A stretch of 40,518 bases of DNA, from the NCBI GenBank assembly GCA_964613425.1, contig CAZTHC010000003.1, forward strand, positions 1-40,518, given 5' to 3'. How positions within the stretch are numbered: the first letter of the stretch is position 1; each line of letters starts with the position of its first letter. The notes under the pieces are model-generated. The model had not been told where the DNA came from and ran no database searches. It worked only from the letters and a program-made list of their open reading frames with translations. The DNA comes from CAZTHC01 sp964613425 (GTDB lineage Bacteria > Bacillota > Clostridia > TANB77 > CAG-508). Both the position numbers and the translations under genes were made by a program. This document shows positions 33,398-40,518 of the stretch, in pieces.

Positions 33398-33676
33398 TTA
33401 ATTTGCCCCCTTTTCCCATGGCCATGGTTCTTCTAACCATCTCCATTTATTACATGGATAATATATTGTTAAAGGTCCATATACCTTTTGATATTTATCT
33501 TTTAAATCTTTTAATATTTTGCAATATTCTTTATGCATACATAATGCTTTTTCGTCATCAGGATGCGTATCTAAATATAGTGCAAGTTCAATTACAGAGA
33601 AATTATAACATCTTATTTGTTCTAACATTTCTCTTCTAGTAGCCATTTTCTGGCAACAATCCATATTATCTAACAT
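33398..33676 (-). CDS. cotJB: Spore coat protein CotJB
   Basis: A 92-aa protein with the CotJB pattern (REMLEQIRCYNFSVIELALY, then LDTHPDDEKAL and YGPLTIYYPCNKWRWLEEPW). Its start at 33676 overlaps the end of cotJA by 7 bases, and it ends immediately before cotJC, so the three are one tightly packed operon. An inner spore-coat component; biochemical activity unknown. Confidence 0.93.
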   Translation of the reverse strand: MLDNMDCCQKMATRREMLEQIRCYNFSVIELALYLDTHPDDEKALCMHKEYCKILKDLKDKYQKVYGPLTIYYPCNKWRWLEEPWPWEKGAN

Positions 33677-34023
33677 TTGTTACATCCCTCCCCAATTTCA
33701 TTTGTTCTTCTAATATATTCATTTTCTTCCATTGATTGATTTGGCATATATGGACTAACCAATTCTGGAAAAATCGTTCCCATTTTCAATCCAACGCATG
33801 GTGTAAATGTTTCATTCATTGTTTGAATTGGCACATAGCTTTGACCAAACATTGGGTTTGAAGGAAACATATTATTCTCATCATCAAATCCACATTCACA
33901 GTTATTATTCATCATTATTGGACTCACAACATTATCACATGTGTCTGATAATACATCTTCTTTTACACAATTATTAGTATTACATCCGCAATTACTTTGT
34001 TGCCATTTACAATTTCTGTACAT
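33670..34023 (-). CDS. cotJA: Spore coat associated protein CotJA
   Basis: A 117-aa protein whose second half matches CotJA (QSYVPIQTMNETFTPCVGLK, then MGTIFPELVSPYMPNQSMEE). The first half is Cys/Asn-rich (MYRNCKWQQSNCGCNTNNC), an extension beyond the usual 80-aa family length that suits disulfide cross-linking in the coat. ATG 34023 follows AAGGAGG. First gene of cotJABC. Confidence 0.85.
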   Translation of the reverse strand: MYRNCKWQQSNCGCNTNNCVKEDVLSDTCDNVVSPIMMNNNCECGFDDENNMFPSNPMFGQSYVPIQTMNETFTPCVGLKMGTIFPELVSPYMPNQSMEENEYIRRTNEIGEGCNKC

Positions 34024-34054
34024 TAAAAATTCCTCCTTTTTTTCAATATACTAT

Positions 34055-34062
34055 ATTGTATG
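34055..34062 (-). promoter_or_regulatory. Candidate mother-cell sigma (SigE/SigK) -10 element of cotJ
   Basis: CATACAAT on the minus strand, 31 bases upstream of the cotJA ATG, matches the SigE -10 (CATACANT). Extended as CATACAATA it also fits the SigK -10 (CATANNNTA). A clear -35 is not seen. Confidence 0.45.
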
Positions 34063-34099
34063 AATTTGACACTTTTTTGTGTTAGTTTTATGTAAAGTC

Positions 34100-34128
34100 T
34101 TGATTTTTTTAGCAATTTTTGGTATAAT
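34100..34128 (+). promoter_or_regulatory. Sigma-A type promoter for the 100-aa gene
   Basis: TTGATT (34100-34105), a 17-base spacer and a consensus TATAAT (34123-34128), 50 bases upstream of the ATG at 34179. Confidence 0.75.
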
Positions 34129-34178
34129 TTTATTAGTTCTTTTTTGAACAACAAATAATTTATTGGAGGAAAAACAAC

Positions 34179-34481
34179 ATGAGAGATTCAGCGTACACTT
34201 TGAAAAACCACATCTTTGGTTCTAGCATTTCTATCGGTATTTCTAAGGGAGACTATTGTGTTTCTTTCGTTTCATATGAAAGTGATACAGGAAATCGGAT
34301 AGTCCTACATATTTTTGATTATCCGGAACCAACAGAGTGGAATGCTATATTAAAAGAAGTTTTCGCAAAAGCCCATGATGCAGATCCAAATGAATTTAAG
34401 ACTTTCACTTGTGACCTTGAAAAATACAATTGTGGCAGAGAACTTGGCATTATAAAGCATTTAACTAAGACCTCCAAATAA
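34179..34481 (+). CDS. Small soluble protein, function unknown
   Basis: A 100-aa protein starting MRDSAYTLKNHIFG, mixed alpha/beta in appearance, with three cysteines and no membrane span. I do not recognise the family. GGAGG lies 9 bases before ATG 34179. It is GC-richer than its neighbours. It carries an in-frame CGG (34296-34298, AAT CGG ATA); a +1 step there would read GGA and then TAG at once, giving a 41-aa product. Single-gene unit with strong promoter and terminator, the same design as the genes at 4912 and 23874. Confidence 0.65.
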   Translation: MRDSAYTLKNHIFGSSISIGISKGDYCVSFVSYESDTGNRIVLHIFDYPEPTEWNAILKEVFAKAHDADPNEFKTFTCDLEKYNCGRELGIIKHLTKTSK

Positions 34482-34488
34482 AAGCAAA

Positions 34489-34524
34489 CCCCATTGCGCA
34501 ACTGTGCAATGGGGGACTTTTTTT
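34489..34524. terminator. Terminator of the 100-aa gene, possibly shared with pheT
   Basis: CCCCATTGC(G)CA pairs with (G)TGCAATGGGG around ACT, followed by a T run at 34517-34524. The minus-strand pheT gene ends just beyond (34531). Confidence 0.8.
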
Positions 34525-34530
34525 ACATTT

Positions 34531-36900
34531 TTATTTTCTTAATTCTACTCCTAATTTTTTCTGAACATCTAAAATAATTTTTTCAAATATACCATTTACT
34601 TCTTCATCTGTTAGCGTTCTTTCCTGATTTTCAAATGTTAATGAATATGCAATACTTTTTTTATCTTTACCTATGTTCTCTCCAGTATACACATCAAAAA
34701 TCTCTATATTTGTTAATAGTGAACCACCTGATTTTTTCATTGCTTGTAAAACTTCTTGTGATGCTAAATTGTTATCTACAATTAATGCTAAATCCTTTTT
34801 AATACTTGGATATTTAGAAATTTCTTTATATTTCATTTTTCCAACTCTTTTATTTGCTAATTTATCTAATTTAATTTCTAAAACATATACTGCTTCTTTG
34901 TTTACTTCTGGATGAACTCTACCAAATATTCCAACCTCGTCTTTGTCTACAGATATTGCAGCTGTTTGCCCTGGATGAAATTCTTGTGGCATATTTTTTG
35001 GAATAACAAAACTATATCTATTTTCATATCCTAAGTAATTTAATAGTTCTTCCGCAATTCCTTTTATTACATAAAAATCTACGTTTTTCTTATTATTAAT
35101 TCCTAATGTGTACGCTCCTGTCATTAATACGCATATTTTATTTTCTTCTCCATATACTTCATCTTTTTTGTAAAAACCTTTACCTATTTCAAATATTGCT
35201 ACATCTTTTTGATTTCTAGCAGCATTATACTCATATACTTTATATAAAGAAGGAATCATACTGTATCTTAACGTATTTCTATCTTCTGTCATTGGATCTA
35301 ATAATTTTACTTCTTCAAAAATATCTGTTGTAAACTTGTGTGCTTCTTTATCATTAATCAAAATATATGTTAATGTTTCATTTAATCCCATTGAAACCAT
35401 TTTATCTCTTATATTTCTTTTTGCTTTATCATAATTCCCTGGTTTTATAGGTATTATCGGAAGCTTACCTTCAATATTATCTACACCATAAATTCTTCCT
35501 ACCTCTTCAATTAAATCCTCTTTAATTGAAATATCTATTCTTCTTTTTGGAACAGATACAGTTATTGTATTTTCCTTAACATTGCATAAAAAACCTAATT
35601 TTCTAAACACATCTAATATATCTTCTTTTGGAATTTGTATTCCTAACACATTATTAATATTTTCAAATGTAATGTCTATTTTTGTGTCTGCTAAATCTGT
35701 TGTATCATATTTTACTAATCCACCAACTATTGTAGCATCTGCATATTTTTCTAATAAATTGCAAGACCTTTCAATTGCCATATATGTTCTATTTGGGTCT
35801 AATCCTTTTTCAAACCTTGTACTTGCCTCACTTCTTAAAATGCTTTTTGAAGTTTTTCTTACCTTTACATTATTAAATATTGCAGATTCTATCATTATGT
35901 TCTTAGTTTTTTCAGTTATTTCAGTATCTAAACCTCCCATAACGCCTGCTAAACCTATTGCTTTTTTACCATCAGAAATTACAATATCTTCTGCTGACAA
36001 TACTCTTTCTTCGTTATCTAAAGTTGTTAGCTTTTCTTCATTATTTGCCATTCTTACTTCAAGTTCACCATTTAATGTATCTGCATCATAGTAATGAAGT
36101 GGTTGGCCAACCTCTAACATTACGTAATTACTTATATCTACAACATTGTTAATTGGTCTTATTCCACATGCTATTAATCTATTTTTTATAAAGCTTGGGC
36201 TTTCTTTTATTGTTATGTTTTCAACTTTTTTAGCTAAGAATACTGAACAATTTTCTGTATTTACGTTTACTTTAAAAGTTTTGTTAATATCTTCATTATT
36301 ATTTTTATGTGATAAATCTATATCCTTTACAGGTTTATCATATATTGCGCCAATTTCATATGCCATACCTAATATGCTTAGTAAATCTCCTCTGTTTGGT
36401 GTTAGTTCAAAATCTATAACACTATCATTTAAACCTATTGCTTTTATTGGGTCTTCTCCTGGCACGCAAGTTGCTGACAATTCATGAATTCCTGTTTTAT
36501 CTGTTTCATCTAAAAATTTATTTTCTAACCCTAGTTCTGCCAATGAACAAAGCATTCCATTGGATTCAACACCTCTAATTTTTCCTGCTTTAATTTTAAA
36601 ATCTCCCGGTAAATTTGCACCTATTAGTGCAACTATTACCTTCAAACCTTTTCTTACATTTGGAGCACCACAAACTATTTGTAACACTTCTGTTCCAACA
36701 TTTACTCTACACACATGTAAATGGTCAGAATCTGGATGCATTTCACACTCTAAAACCTCTCCTACTACTAAATTTGTTGCATCTATTAATTTTCCACATG
36801 TTTCGTATTCATTTCCAACTCTTGTCATATCTTCTGCTAATGTTTTCTCATCAACATCTATATCTACATAGTCTTTAACAAAATTTGTACTTAATTTCAT
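34531..36900 (-). CDS. pheT: Phenylalanyl-tRNA synthetase beta subunit
   Basis: A 789-aa beta subunit of normal length. It has an N-terminal tRNA-binding OB domain (about 40-150, VGEVLECEMHPDSDHLHVC), the B3/B4 editing domain (about 210-370, RLIACGIRPINNVVDISNYV), the B5 domain and catalytic-like core, and a C-terminal anticodon-binding domain (KYPSIKKDLALIVD, about 696-709). With PheS it forms the (alpha-beta)2 enzyme that charges tRNA-Phe. It lies 135 bases after pheS, and both are under the T-box. Confidence 0.97.
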   Translation of the reverse strand: MKLSTNFVKDYVDIDVDEKTLAEDMTRVGNEYETCGKLIDATNLVVGEVLECEMHPDSDHLHVCRVNVGTEVLQIVCGAPNVRKGLKVIVALIGANLPGDFKIKAGKIRGVESNGMLCSLAELGLENKFLDETDKTGIHELSATCVPGEDPIKAIGLNDSVIDFELTPNRGDLLSILGMAYEIGAIYDKPVKDIDLSHKNNNEDINKTFKVNVNTENCSVFLAKKVENITIKESPSFIKNRLIACGIRPINNVVDISNYVMLEVGQPLHYYDADTLNGELEVRMANNEEKLTTLDNEERVLSAEDIVISDGKKAIGLAGVMGGLDTEITEKTKNIMIESAIFNNVKVRKTSKSILRSEASTRFEKGLDPNRTYMAIERSCNLLEKYADATIVGGLVKYDTTDLADTKIDITFENINNVLGIQIPKEDILDVFRKLGFLCNVKENTITVSVPKRRIDISIKEDLIEEVGRIYGVDNIEGKLPIIPIKPGNYDKAKRNIRDKMVSMGLNETLTYILINDKEAHKFTTDIFEEVKLLDPMTEDRNTLRYSMIPSLYKVYEYNAARNQKDVAIFEIGKGFYKKDEVYGEENKICVLMTGAYTLGINNKKNVDFYVIKGIAEELLNYLGYENRYSFVIPKNMPQEFHPGQTAAISVDKDEVGIFGRVHPEVNKEAVYVLEIKLDKLANKRVGKMKYKEISKYPSIKKDLALIVDNNLASQEVLQAMKKSGGSLLTNIEIFDVYTGENIGKDKKSIAYSLTFENQERTLTDEEVNGIFEKIILDVQKKLGVELRK

Positions 36901-37035
36901 CTTTTTTCCACCTTTCTATATGTTTTTTATGTCATTCTGAGTCTAGTTTATATTGCATCTTCCTAAAATATTCTCTTTAAAATTTTCATTTTTGAGATAT
37001 TTCGACTTCACTCAACATGACAATTATTCAAAATT

Positions 37036-38070
37036 TTAATCTTTTCTATCAAATTGGTTTAAAAACCTAACATCATTTTGATATAACAACCTAATATCTG
37101 TTATTCCATATTTGAACATTGCTAGTCTATCTAAACCTGTTCCAAATGCAAATCCACTATATACCTCTGGGTCATATCCATTCATCTTTAAAACATTTGG
37201 ATGTACCATTCCAGAGCCTAAAAGCTCTATCCAACCAGTTTTCTTACATAGATTACATCCTTTGCCTCCACATTTAAAACAACTTACATCTACTTCATAA
37301 GATGGTTCTGTAAATGGGAAATAACTTGGTCTAAATCTTAACTTGGTATCTTCCCCTAACATTTTTTTCATAAATACTTCTAAAGTTCCTTTTAAATCTG
37401 CTAATGAAATATTTTTATCTATTACCAAGCCTTCTACCTGAGCAAATTGATGTGAATGTGTTGCATCATCATCTCTTCTATATACTTTTCCTGGAACAAT
37501 TACTCTTATTGGAGTTCTTTCTTCATTTGCCATCATAACTCTTGCTTGCACTGCTGATGTTTGTGTTCTTAATAAATATTCTGTTGTTATATAGAAACTA
37601 TCCTGCATATCTCTTGCTGGATGACCTTCTGGAAGATTTAATCTTTCAAAGCAGTACTCATCTGTTTCTAATTCTGGTCCTTCTGCAACATCATACCCCA
37701 TAGATACAAACAAATCTTCAACTTCTTCTATTATTCTATTTAATGGGTGTTTACTACCTCTCTTAATTTTTGTTGATGGAAGTGTAATATCTAATTTTTC
37801 TTTTTCTAATTTTGCATTTAATTCTTCTTTTCTGAATTTTTCTTCTTTTTCTCCAATTAAGCCTTCTATTTCATCTCTTACTTCATTTACTAAACTTCCT
37901 ATTAATGGTCTTTCTTCTGCTGAAAGAGCTCCCATTCCTCTTAAAACACTAGTTAATTCACCTTTTTTTCCTAAATACTTTACTCTTACATCATTTAATT
38001 GTTGCGCATTATCTGCCATATTAATTTCGTTTATGGCATTTTCTTTAATTAATAAAATTTCTTCTTTCAT
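37036..38070 (-). CDS. pheS: Phenylalanyl-tRNA synthetase alpha subunit
   Basis: A 344-aa class II aminoacyl-tRNA synthetase subunit. An N-terminal coiled coil (1-90) is followed by the catalytic domain: GSKHPLNRIIEEVEDLFVSM (motif 1 region), RFRPSYFPFTEPSYEVDV (motif 2), and GFAFGTGLDRLAMFKYGITD (motif 3). A CFKCGGKGCNLCKKTGW segment with four Cys sits before motif 3, as in many bacterial PheS. ATG 38070 follows AGGAGG. Expression is controlled by the T-box upstream. Confidence 0.97.
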   Translation of the reverse strand: MKEEILLIKENAINEINMADNAQQLNDVRVKYLGKKGELTSVLRGMGALSAEERPLIGSLVNEVRDEIEGLIGEKEEKFRKEELNAKLEKEKLDITLPSTKIKRGSKHPLNRIIEEVEDLFVSMGYDVAEGPELETDEYCFERLNLPEGHPARDMQDSFYITTEYLLRTQTSAVQARVMMANEERTPIRVIVPGKVYRRDDDATHSHQFAQVEGLVIDKNISLADLKGTLEVFMKKMLGEDTKLRFRPSYFPFTEPSYEVDVSCFKCGGKGCNLCKKTGWIELLGSGMVHPNVLKMNGYDPEVYSGFAFGTGLDRLAMFKYGITDIRLLYQNDVRFLNQFDRKD

Positions 38071-38107
38071 TTTCTCCTCCTATTATTTTTAGTAGTTTCT
38101 TTGAAGT

Positions 38108-38135
38108 GCAGGTTGTCGGGGACGCCGGCCCCTAC
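38108..38135 (-). repeat. REP-like hairpin type B inside the pheS leader
   Basis: A GC-rich variant of the type B stem (GGTTGTCGGGGACGCCGGCC) followed by CCTAC. It lies between the T-box terminator and the pheS start codon, so it will be present in every full-length pheST mRNA. Confidence 0.75.
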
Positions 38136-38144
38136 ATCTTTTTT

Positions 38145-38400
38145 TAAAACAACAAAAAGCACTTCGCCCATATATAGGACGAAATGCTTAGCATTCGTGT
38201 TACCACCTAAATTTGTATATTTAAAATATACCTCATTGCTTGTTATAACGGAACAACCGCTTCTACCTACTAATCTTTCAGCAAAAGACTAAAAAAGTGA
38301 AATTTCAAAAAGTTATATTGAATAAGCTTGCAGCCTATGGCTTATTCTCTCTTAAAATATATTATTACTTTTCTACTTTGCTTTTCTTAAGTTATATTTA
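38145..38400 (-). promoter_or_regulatory. T-box leader of pheST (tRNA-Phe sensing)
   Basis: On the minus strand the leader holds a long Stem I (about 38395-38300), then the T-box sequence AGGTGGTAACACG (38208-38196). A terminator hairpin follows: AGCATTTCGTCC (38188-38177) against GGGCGAAGTGCT (38169-38158), two G-U pairs, then TTTTTGTTG. The T-box is placed to form the competing antiterminator. A TTC (Phe) lies in AAATTTCAC near 38303, a suitable place for the specifier codon. It should raise pheST transcription when uncharged tRNA-Phe accumulates. Specifier assignment needs folding. Confidence 0.9.
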
Positions 38401-38401
38401 A

Positions 38402-39070
38402 TTATAAACTAATTCCTAAGTATGATACTATAAAAGCAACTAGTATATAAATAGCTTCTATAATCACAAATTTTTTAATAAATACTGAATTTTCTTTTTC
38501 TTCAAACAAATCTTTCATTCCAAAATATGTTAGTACTATTGTAATTATAGCTCCTAAACTTGATATTGGTGCTGTTATTTTATATGCACTATAGCTTATA
38601 AGTGTTAACAAGCTTACAATTGAAGCTAATATAACTGGTACATATGCTGTTGCTACTGTTGTTAAAACTGTTATTAATGATTTTTTTGCTTTATTATTCA
38701 TAATAAATGCTATTACAGATAAAACTATTATTTCTAATATTGGCGCTACAGTTGTTTTTATAACTATCAACACATTATCCCATACTTCTCTATACTTGCT
38801 TAATGTTGAAATTGATTTTACTAATACTATAATTGTCCAAATTGCTATTATTACTATTGCTGTTTTAAAGTTTTTGTTTGATGAATCTTTAGATATTTCA
38901 TTAATTTTTTCTAATGGATTTCTAAACATTTCAACAACAAAGTTCTTTGCAACTTTTGTTTCCTCTTTAATGTTTACATTTTTCATTGTTTCTTTTACTT
39001 GATTTACTGTGTTTGCTGCTTCGTTTTTTAATTCCTCAGCATTAACTACATTTTCTTTGTTTTCTTCCAT
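38402..39070 (-). CDS. Multi-span membrane protein (Yip1-like)
   Basis: A 222-aa protein with a charged, helical N-terminus (about 1-45, Glu/Lys/Asn-rich) and five hydrophobic segments (about 68-88, 102-122, 135-165, 170-190, 203-220). The first span follows KIN-EIS and NFKTAIVIIAIWTIIVL. The layout resembles the Yip1/DUF1282 group, a weak match made by eye. I place the start at 39070: GGAG is 8 bases upstream of it but only 2 bases from the in-frame ATG at 39076. It ends just before the pheS T-box region; no operon partner. Confidence 0.55.
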   Translation of the reverse strand: MEENKENVVNAEELKNEAANTVNQVKETMKNVNIKEETKVAKNFVVEMFRNPLEKINEISKDSSNKNFKTAIVIIAIWTIIVLVKSISTLSKYREVWDNVLIVIKTTVAPILEIIVLSVIAFIMNNKAKKSLITVLTTVATAYVPVILASIVSLLTLISYSAYKITAPISSLGAIITIVLTYFGMKDLFEEKENSVFIKKFVIIEAIYILVAFIVSYLGISL

Positions 39071-39245
39071 TTTCATATCTCCTTTTTATGGGTACAACTA
39101 TATACCCCTGATTTGTGTATAAATTATATATAAATTATCTTAAAAAGTCAATCATTTCAATAAAATTTATAGTTTTATTATTTTTGAAGTATGCAGTGCA
39201 CCCTTGCTTATAATATTCTTTATAATTTTTTTGTAATAACATATA

Positions 39246-39274
39246 AAAGAGACCCATATTCTATGAGTCTCTTT
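39246..39274 (-). terminator. Terminator of the ThyX-like gene
   Basis: On the minus strand AAAGAGACTCATA (39274-39262) pairs with TATGGGTCTCTTT (39258-39246) with one G-U pair, then T-rich sequence. Lies 10 bases after the stop codon. Confidence 0.8.
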
Positions 39275-39284
39275 AGCTTATAAA

Positions 39285-40430
39285 TTAAATTTTTCTTGTT
39301 AACGCATTTTTTGCGCCCCAAATGCAGGGTTTTGCGCATTTAAAGCCAGGGAACGTACACCTTGCACCTTTTGCATAAGTAGTTAAGTAGTTGTATACAG
39401 CTTCATTTTTTCCCTTAGTATTTGCTAAATATTTATCCAAGGTTTCTTTTGTTTGAAGTGCAATTTCTAATTGTGCACATCCACATAAACGTTCCTGACA
39501 TTTCTCTATGAATTTTTCTGCTGTTCCTCTTTCATTTACATGTACCAACATACCCTGTGGAAACATTTTTGCTAAAGAAGATATGTCTTTTAACCATTCT
39601 TCTTCAAGCTCTGTTTCCCTTATAATATATGGTACAAAGAACATAGGCTCTTCAGGTAAAGAAATCTCATAATATAACGTTCTATGTCTCTGGGCTTGTG
39701 CTAACTGTGCAATAGTTGCATAGTAATTTGTAGAATAATTCTCTCCCCACTCTTCTATGCGTTCTCTTTTCGCAAAAAGTGAGAATTCTCTTTCTTTAGC
39801 ATTTGTATTAATTTCTTCTACATAGAAGTTTTTCAAGGTTTCTACGAAATCTTTTAATACAGGTTTTAACAATTTGTTAAACTCTGTATTTGCTTCGTTT
39901 GCAATAAAATATTCACTCCAATGTAATAAATAGTTTAACTGTCTTAAGTCAACTGTATATCCCATTGTTGTTGCAGGAGTAAATACACTTATTAAGTATC
40001 TTGCATTTTCCTGTGCTAACTTCATAGCCTGTTTTTCTTCAATTTGCGGATACAATTCACGAATTTTTTCATTGTATACATTTAACCACTTTTCGTACAA
40101 TTCTTCTTCTACCTTTGAGGGTTTCATTTTAGTGTATCTCGCAGATTTTTCAGAAGTATTGTAATCCTTCTCGTTATTAAGCAAAACTGCTAAAATTTTT
40201 GGAACTTCCTCCAATATTAAATTATATGAAGGATGTCCAAAAACGCTATGATGACCAGACTTCATTGTTCCGTTTGCTCTTTTCAAGGTCTTTTCTTCAT
40301 CTTCTGAAATTAAAGTATCAATGGTATCTGGTAAATAACAAATACCTGCTTCAAATCCAGAAAACTTAATAGCTTCACCTACGGGTAGTTCATATCCTGG
40401 TTTAGTAGATGCAATTACTCTTGTTTTCAT
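39285..40430 (-). CDS. ThyX-like flavin-dependent thymidylate synthase, unusually long
   Basis: A 381-aa protein, where classical ThyX is about 210-250 aa. The first half has ThyX-like segments: SGHHSVFGHPSYNLILEEV, SEKSARYTKM (the SxRY element) and ENARYLISVFTPATTMGYTV followed by DLRQLNYLLHWSEY (the nucleotide-binding C-terminal motif of ThyX). The second half contains QAQRHRTLYYEISLPEEP, again resembling the ThyX RHR region, and a cysteine cluster (CGCAQ, and ARCTFPGFKCAKPCIWGAKN at the end). The length and the repeated RHR/SxRY-like parts suggest a duplicated or extended ThyX. ThyX methylates dUMP using FAD and folate. AAGGAG precedes ATG 40430. Confidence 0.7.
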   Translation of the reverse strand: MKTRVIASTKPGYELPVGEAIKFSGFEAGICYLPDTIDTLISEDEEKTLKRANGTMKSGHHSVFGHPSYNLILEEVPKILAVLLNNEKDYNTSEKSARYTKMKPSKVEEELYEKWLNVYNEKIRELYPQIEEKQAMKLAQENARYLISVFTPATTMGYTVDLRQLNYLLHWSEYFIANEANTEFNKLLKPVLKDFVETLKNFYVEEINTNAKEREFSLFAKRERIEEWGENYSTNYYATIAQLAQAQRHRTLYYEISLPEEPMFFVPYIIRETELEEEWLKDISSLAKMFPQGMLVHVNERGTAEKFIEKCQERLCGCAQLEIALQTKETLDKYLANTKGKNEAVYNYLTTYAKGARCTFPGFKCAKPCIWGAKNALTRKI

Positions 40431-40518
40431 TAGTAAACACTCCTTTAATTTATAAGTTTTATAGAACTCTTTGTTCTTCGCGCATTATACCATTTTTATA
40501 TTACTTTTTCAAGTCATA

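Noticed and set aside
1..40518. tRNA or rRNA genes
   Set aside because: I saw no cloverleaf with conserved GGTTCRA-type T-arm, nor rRNA-like sequence; a tRNA search program would be decisive.

Overview
This AT-rich window looks like the chromosome of an endospore-forming member of the Clostridia. The sporulation markers are cotJA-cotJB-cotJC, spoVS, gerW (ytfJ) and a spore photoproduct lyase-like radical SAM gene. The T-box in front of pheST, the ackA/pta acetate genes and the two diadenylate cyclases (cdaA, disA) fit the same group. An uncultured gut lineage is a guess. Nearly all genes lie on the minus strand; the few plus-strand genes are mostly short single-gene units.

Layout in window order. 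1-1100: 3' end of tmcAL and a small membrane protein. 1086-4785: rqcP-dnaE. 4912-5106: a small Cys-rich gene. 5158-7295: a 38-aa membrane peptide, cdaA, truA (frame broken) and a DUF2651-like gene. 7592-14205: ymdB, spoVS, a solute-binding protein, recA (promoter with an SOS box), recX, scpA, a DUF2953 gene and gerW. 14223-18202: two tandem ackA genes and pta. 18278-19036: a membrane-anchored cyclophilin. 19192-23700: radA (frame broken), disA (frame broken) and a pilin-like protein with a large sulfatase-modifying-factor/lectin-like tail. 23874-28355: a small plus-strand gene, a DUF368 protein, the SPL-like gene, a membrane-anchored unknown and a small minus-strand gene. 28547-30685: a DUF2207 protein. 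30745-34023: an ATP-grasp/partner pair and cotJABC. 34179-34481: a small plus-strand gene. 34531-38400: T-box, pheS, pheT. 38402-40430: a membrane protein and a long ThyX-like protein.

The main observation is a link between broken reading frames and the codon CGG. truA, disA and radA each lose frame once. In all three the last zero-frame codon before the break is CGG, and skipping its C (+1) reads a GGN glycine codon and restores a protein of normal family length (245, 361 and 452 aa). Scanning by eye, I found no other in-frame CGG in the housekeeping-type genes of the window. The one further case is the Gly-rich tail of the DUF2207 gene, where the same +1 step gives an immediate stop after a pure Gly tract. 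Three small, compositionally different genes do carry an in-frame CGG. This suggests programmed or tolerated +1 frameshifting at CGG (C|GGN read as Gly), possibly because CGG is unassigned or poorly decoded.

The second theme is intergenic repeats. About a dozen short hairpins carry a CTAC (GTAG on the other strand) next to the stem and often a TTGCAATAT tail. They fall into at least two sequence types and all lie in one orientation. The architecture resembles REP elements mobilised by RAYT transposases. A third repeat of about 35 bp is interspersed with them.
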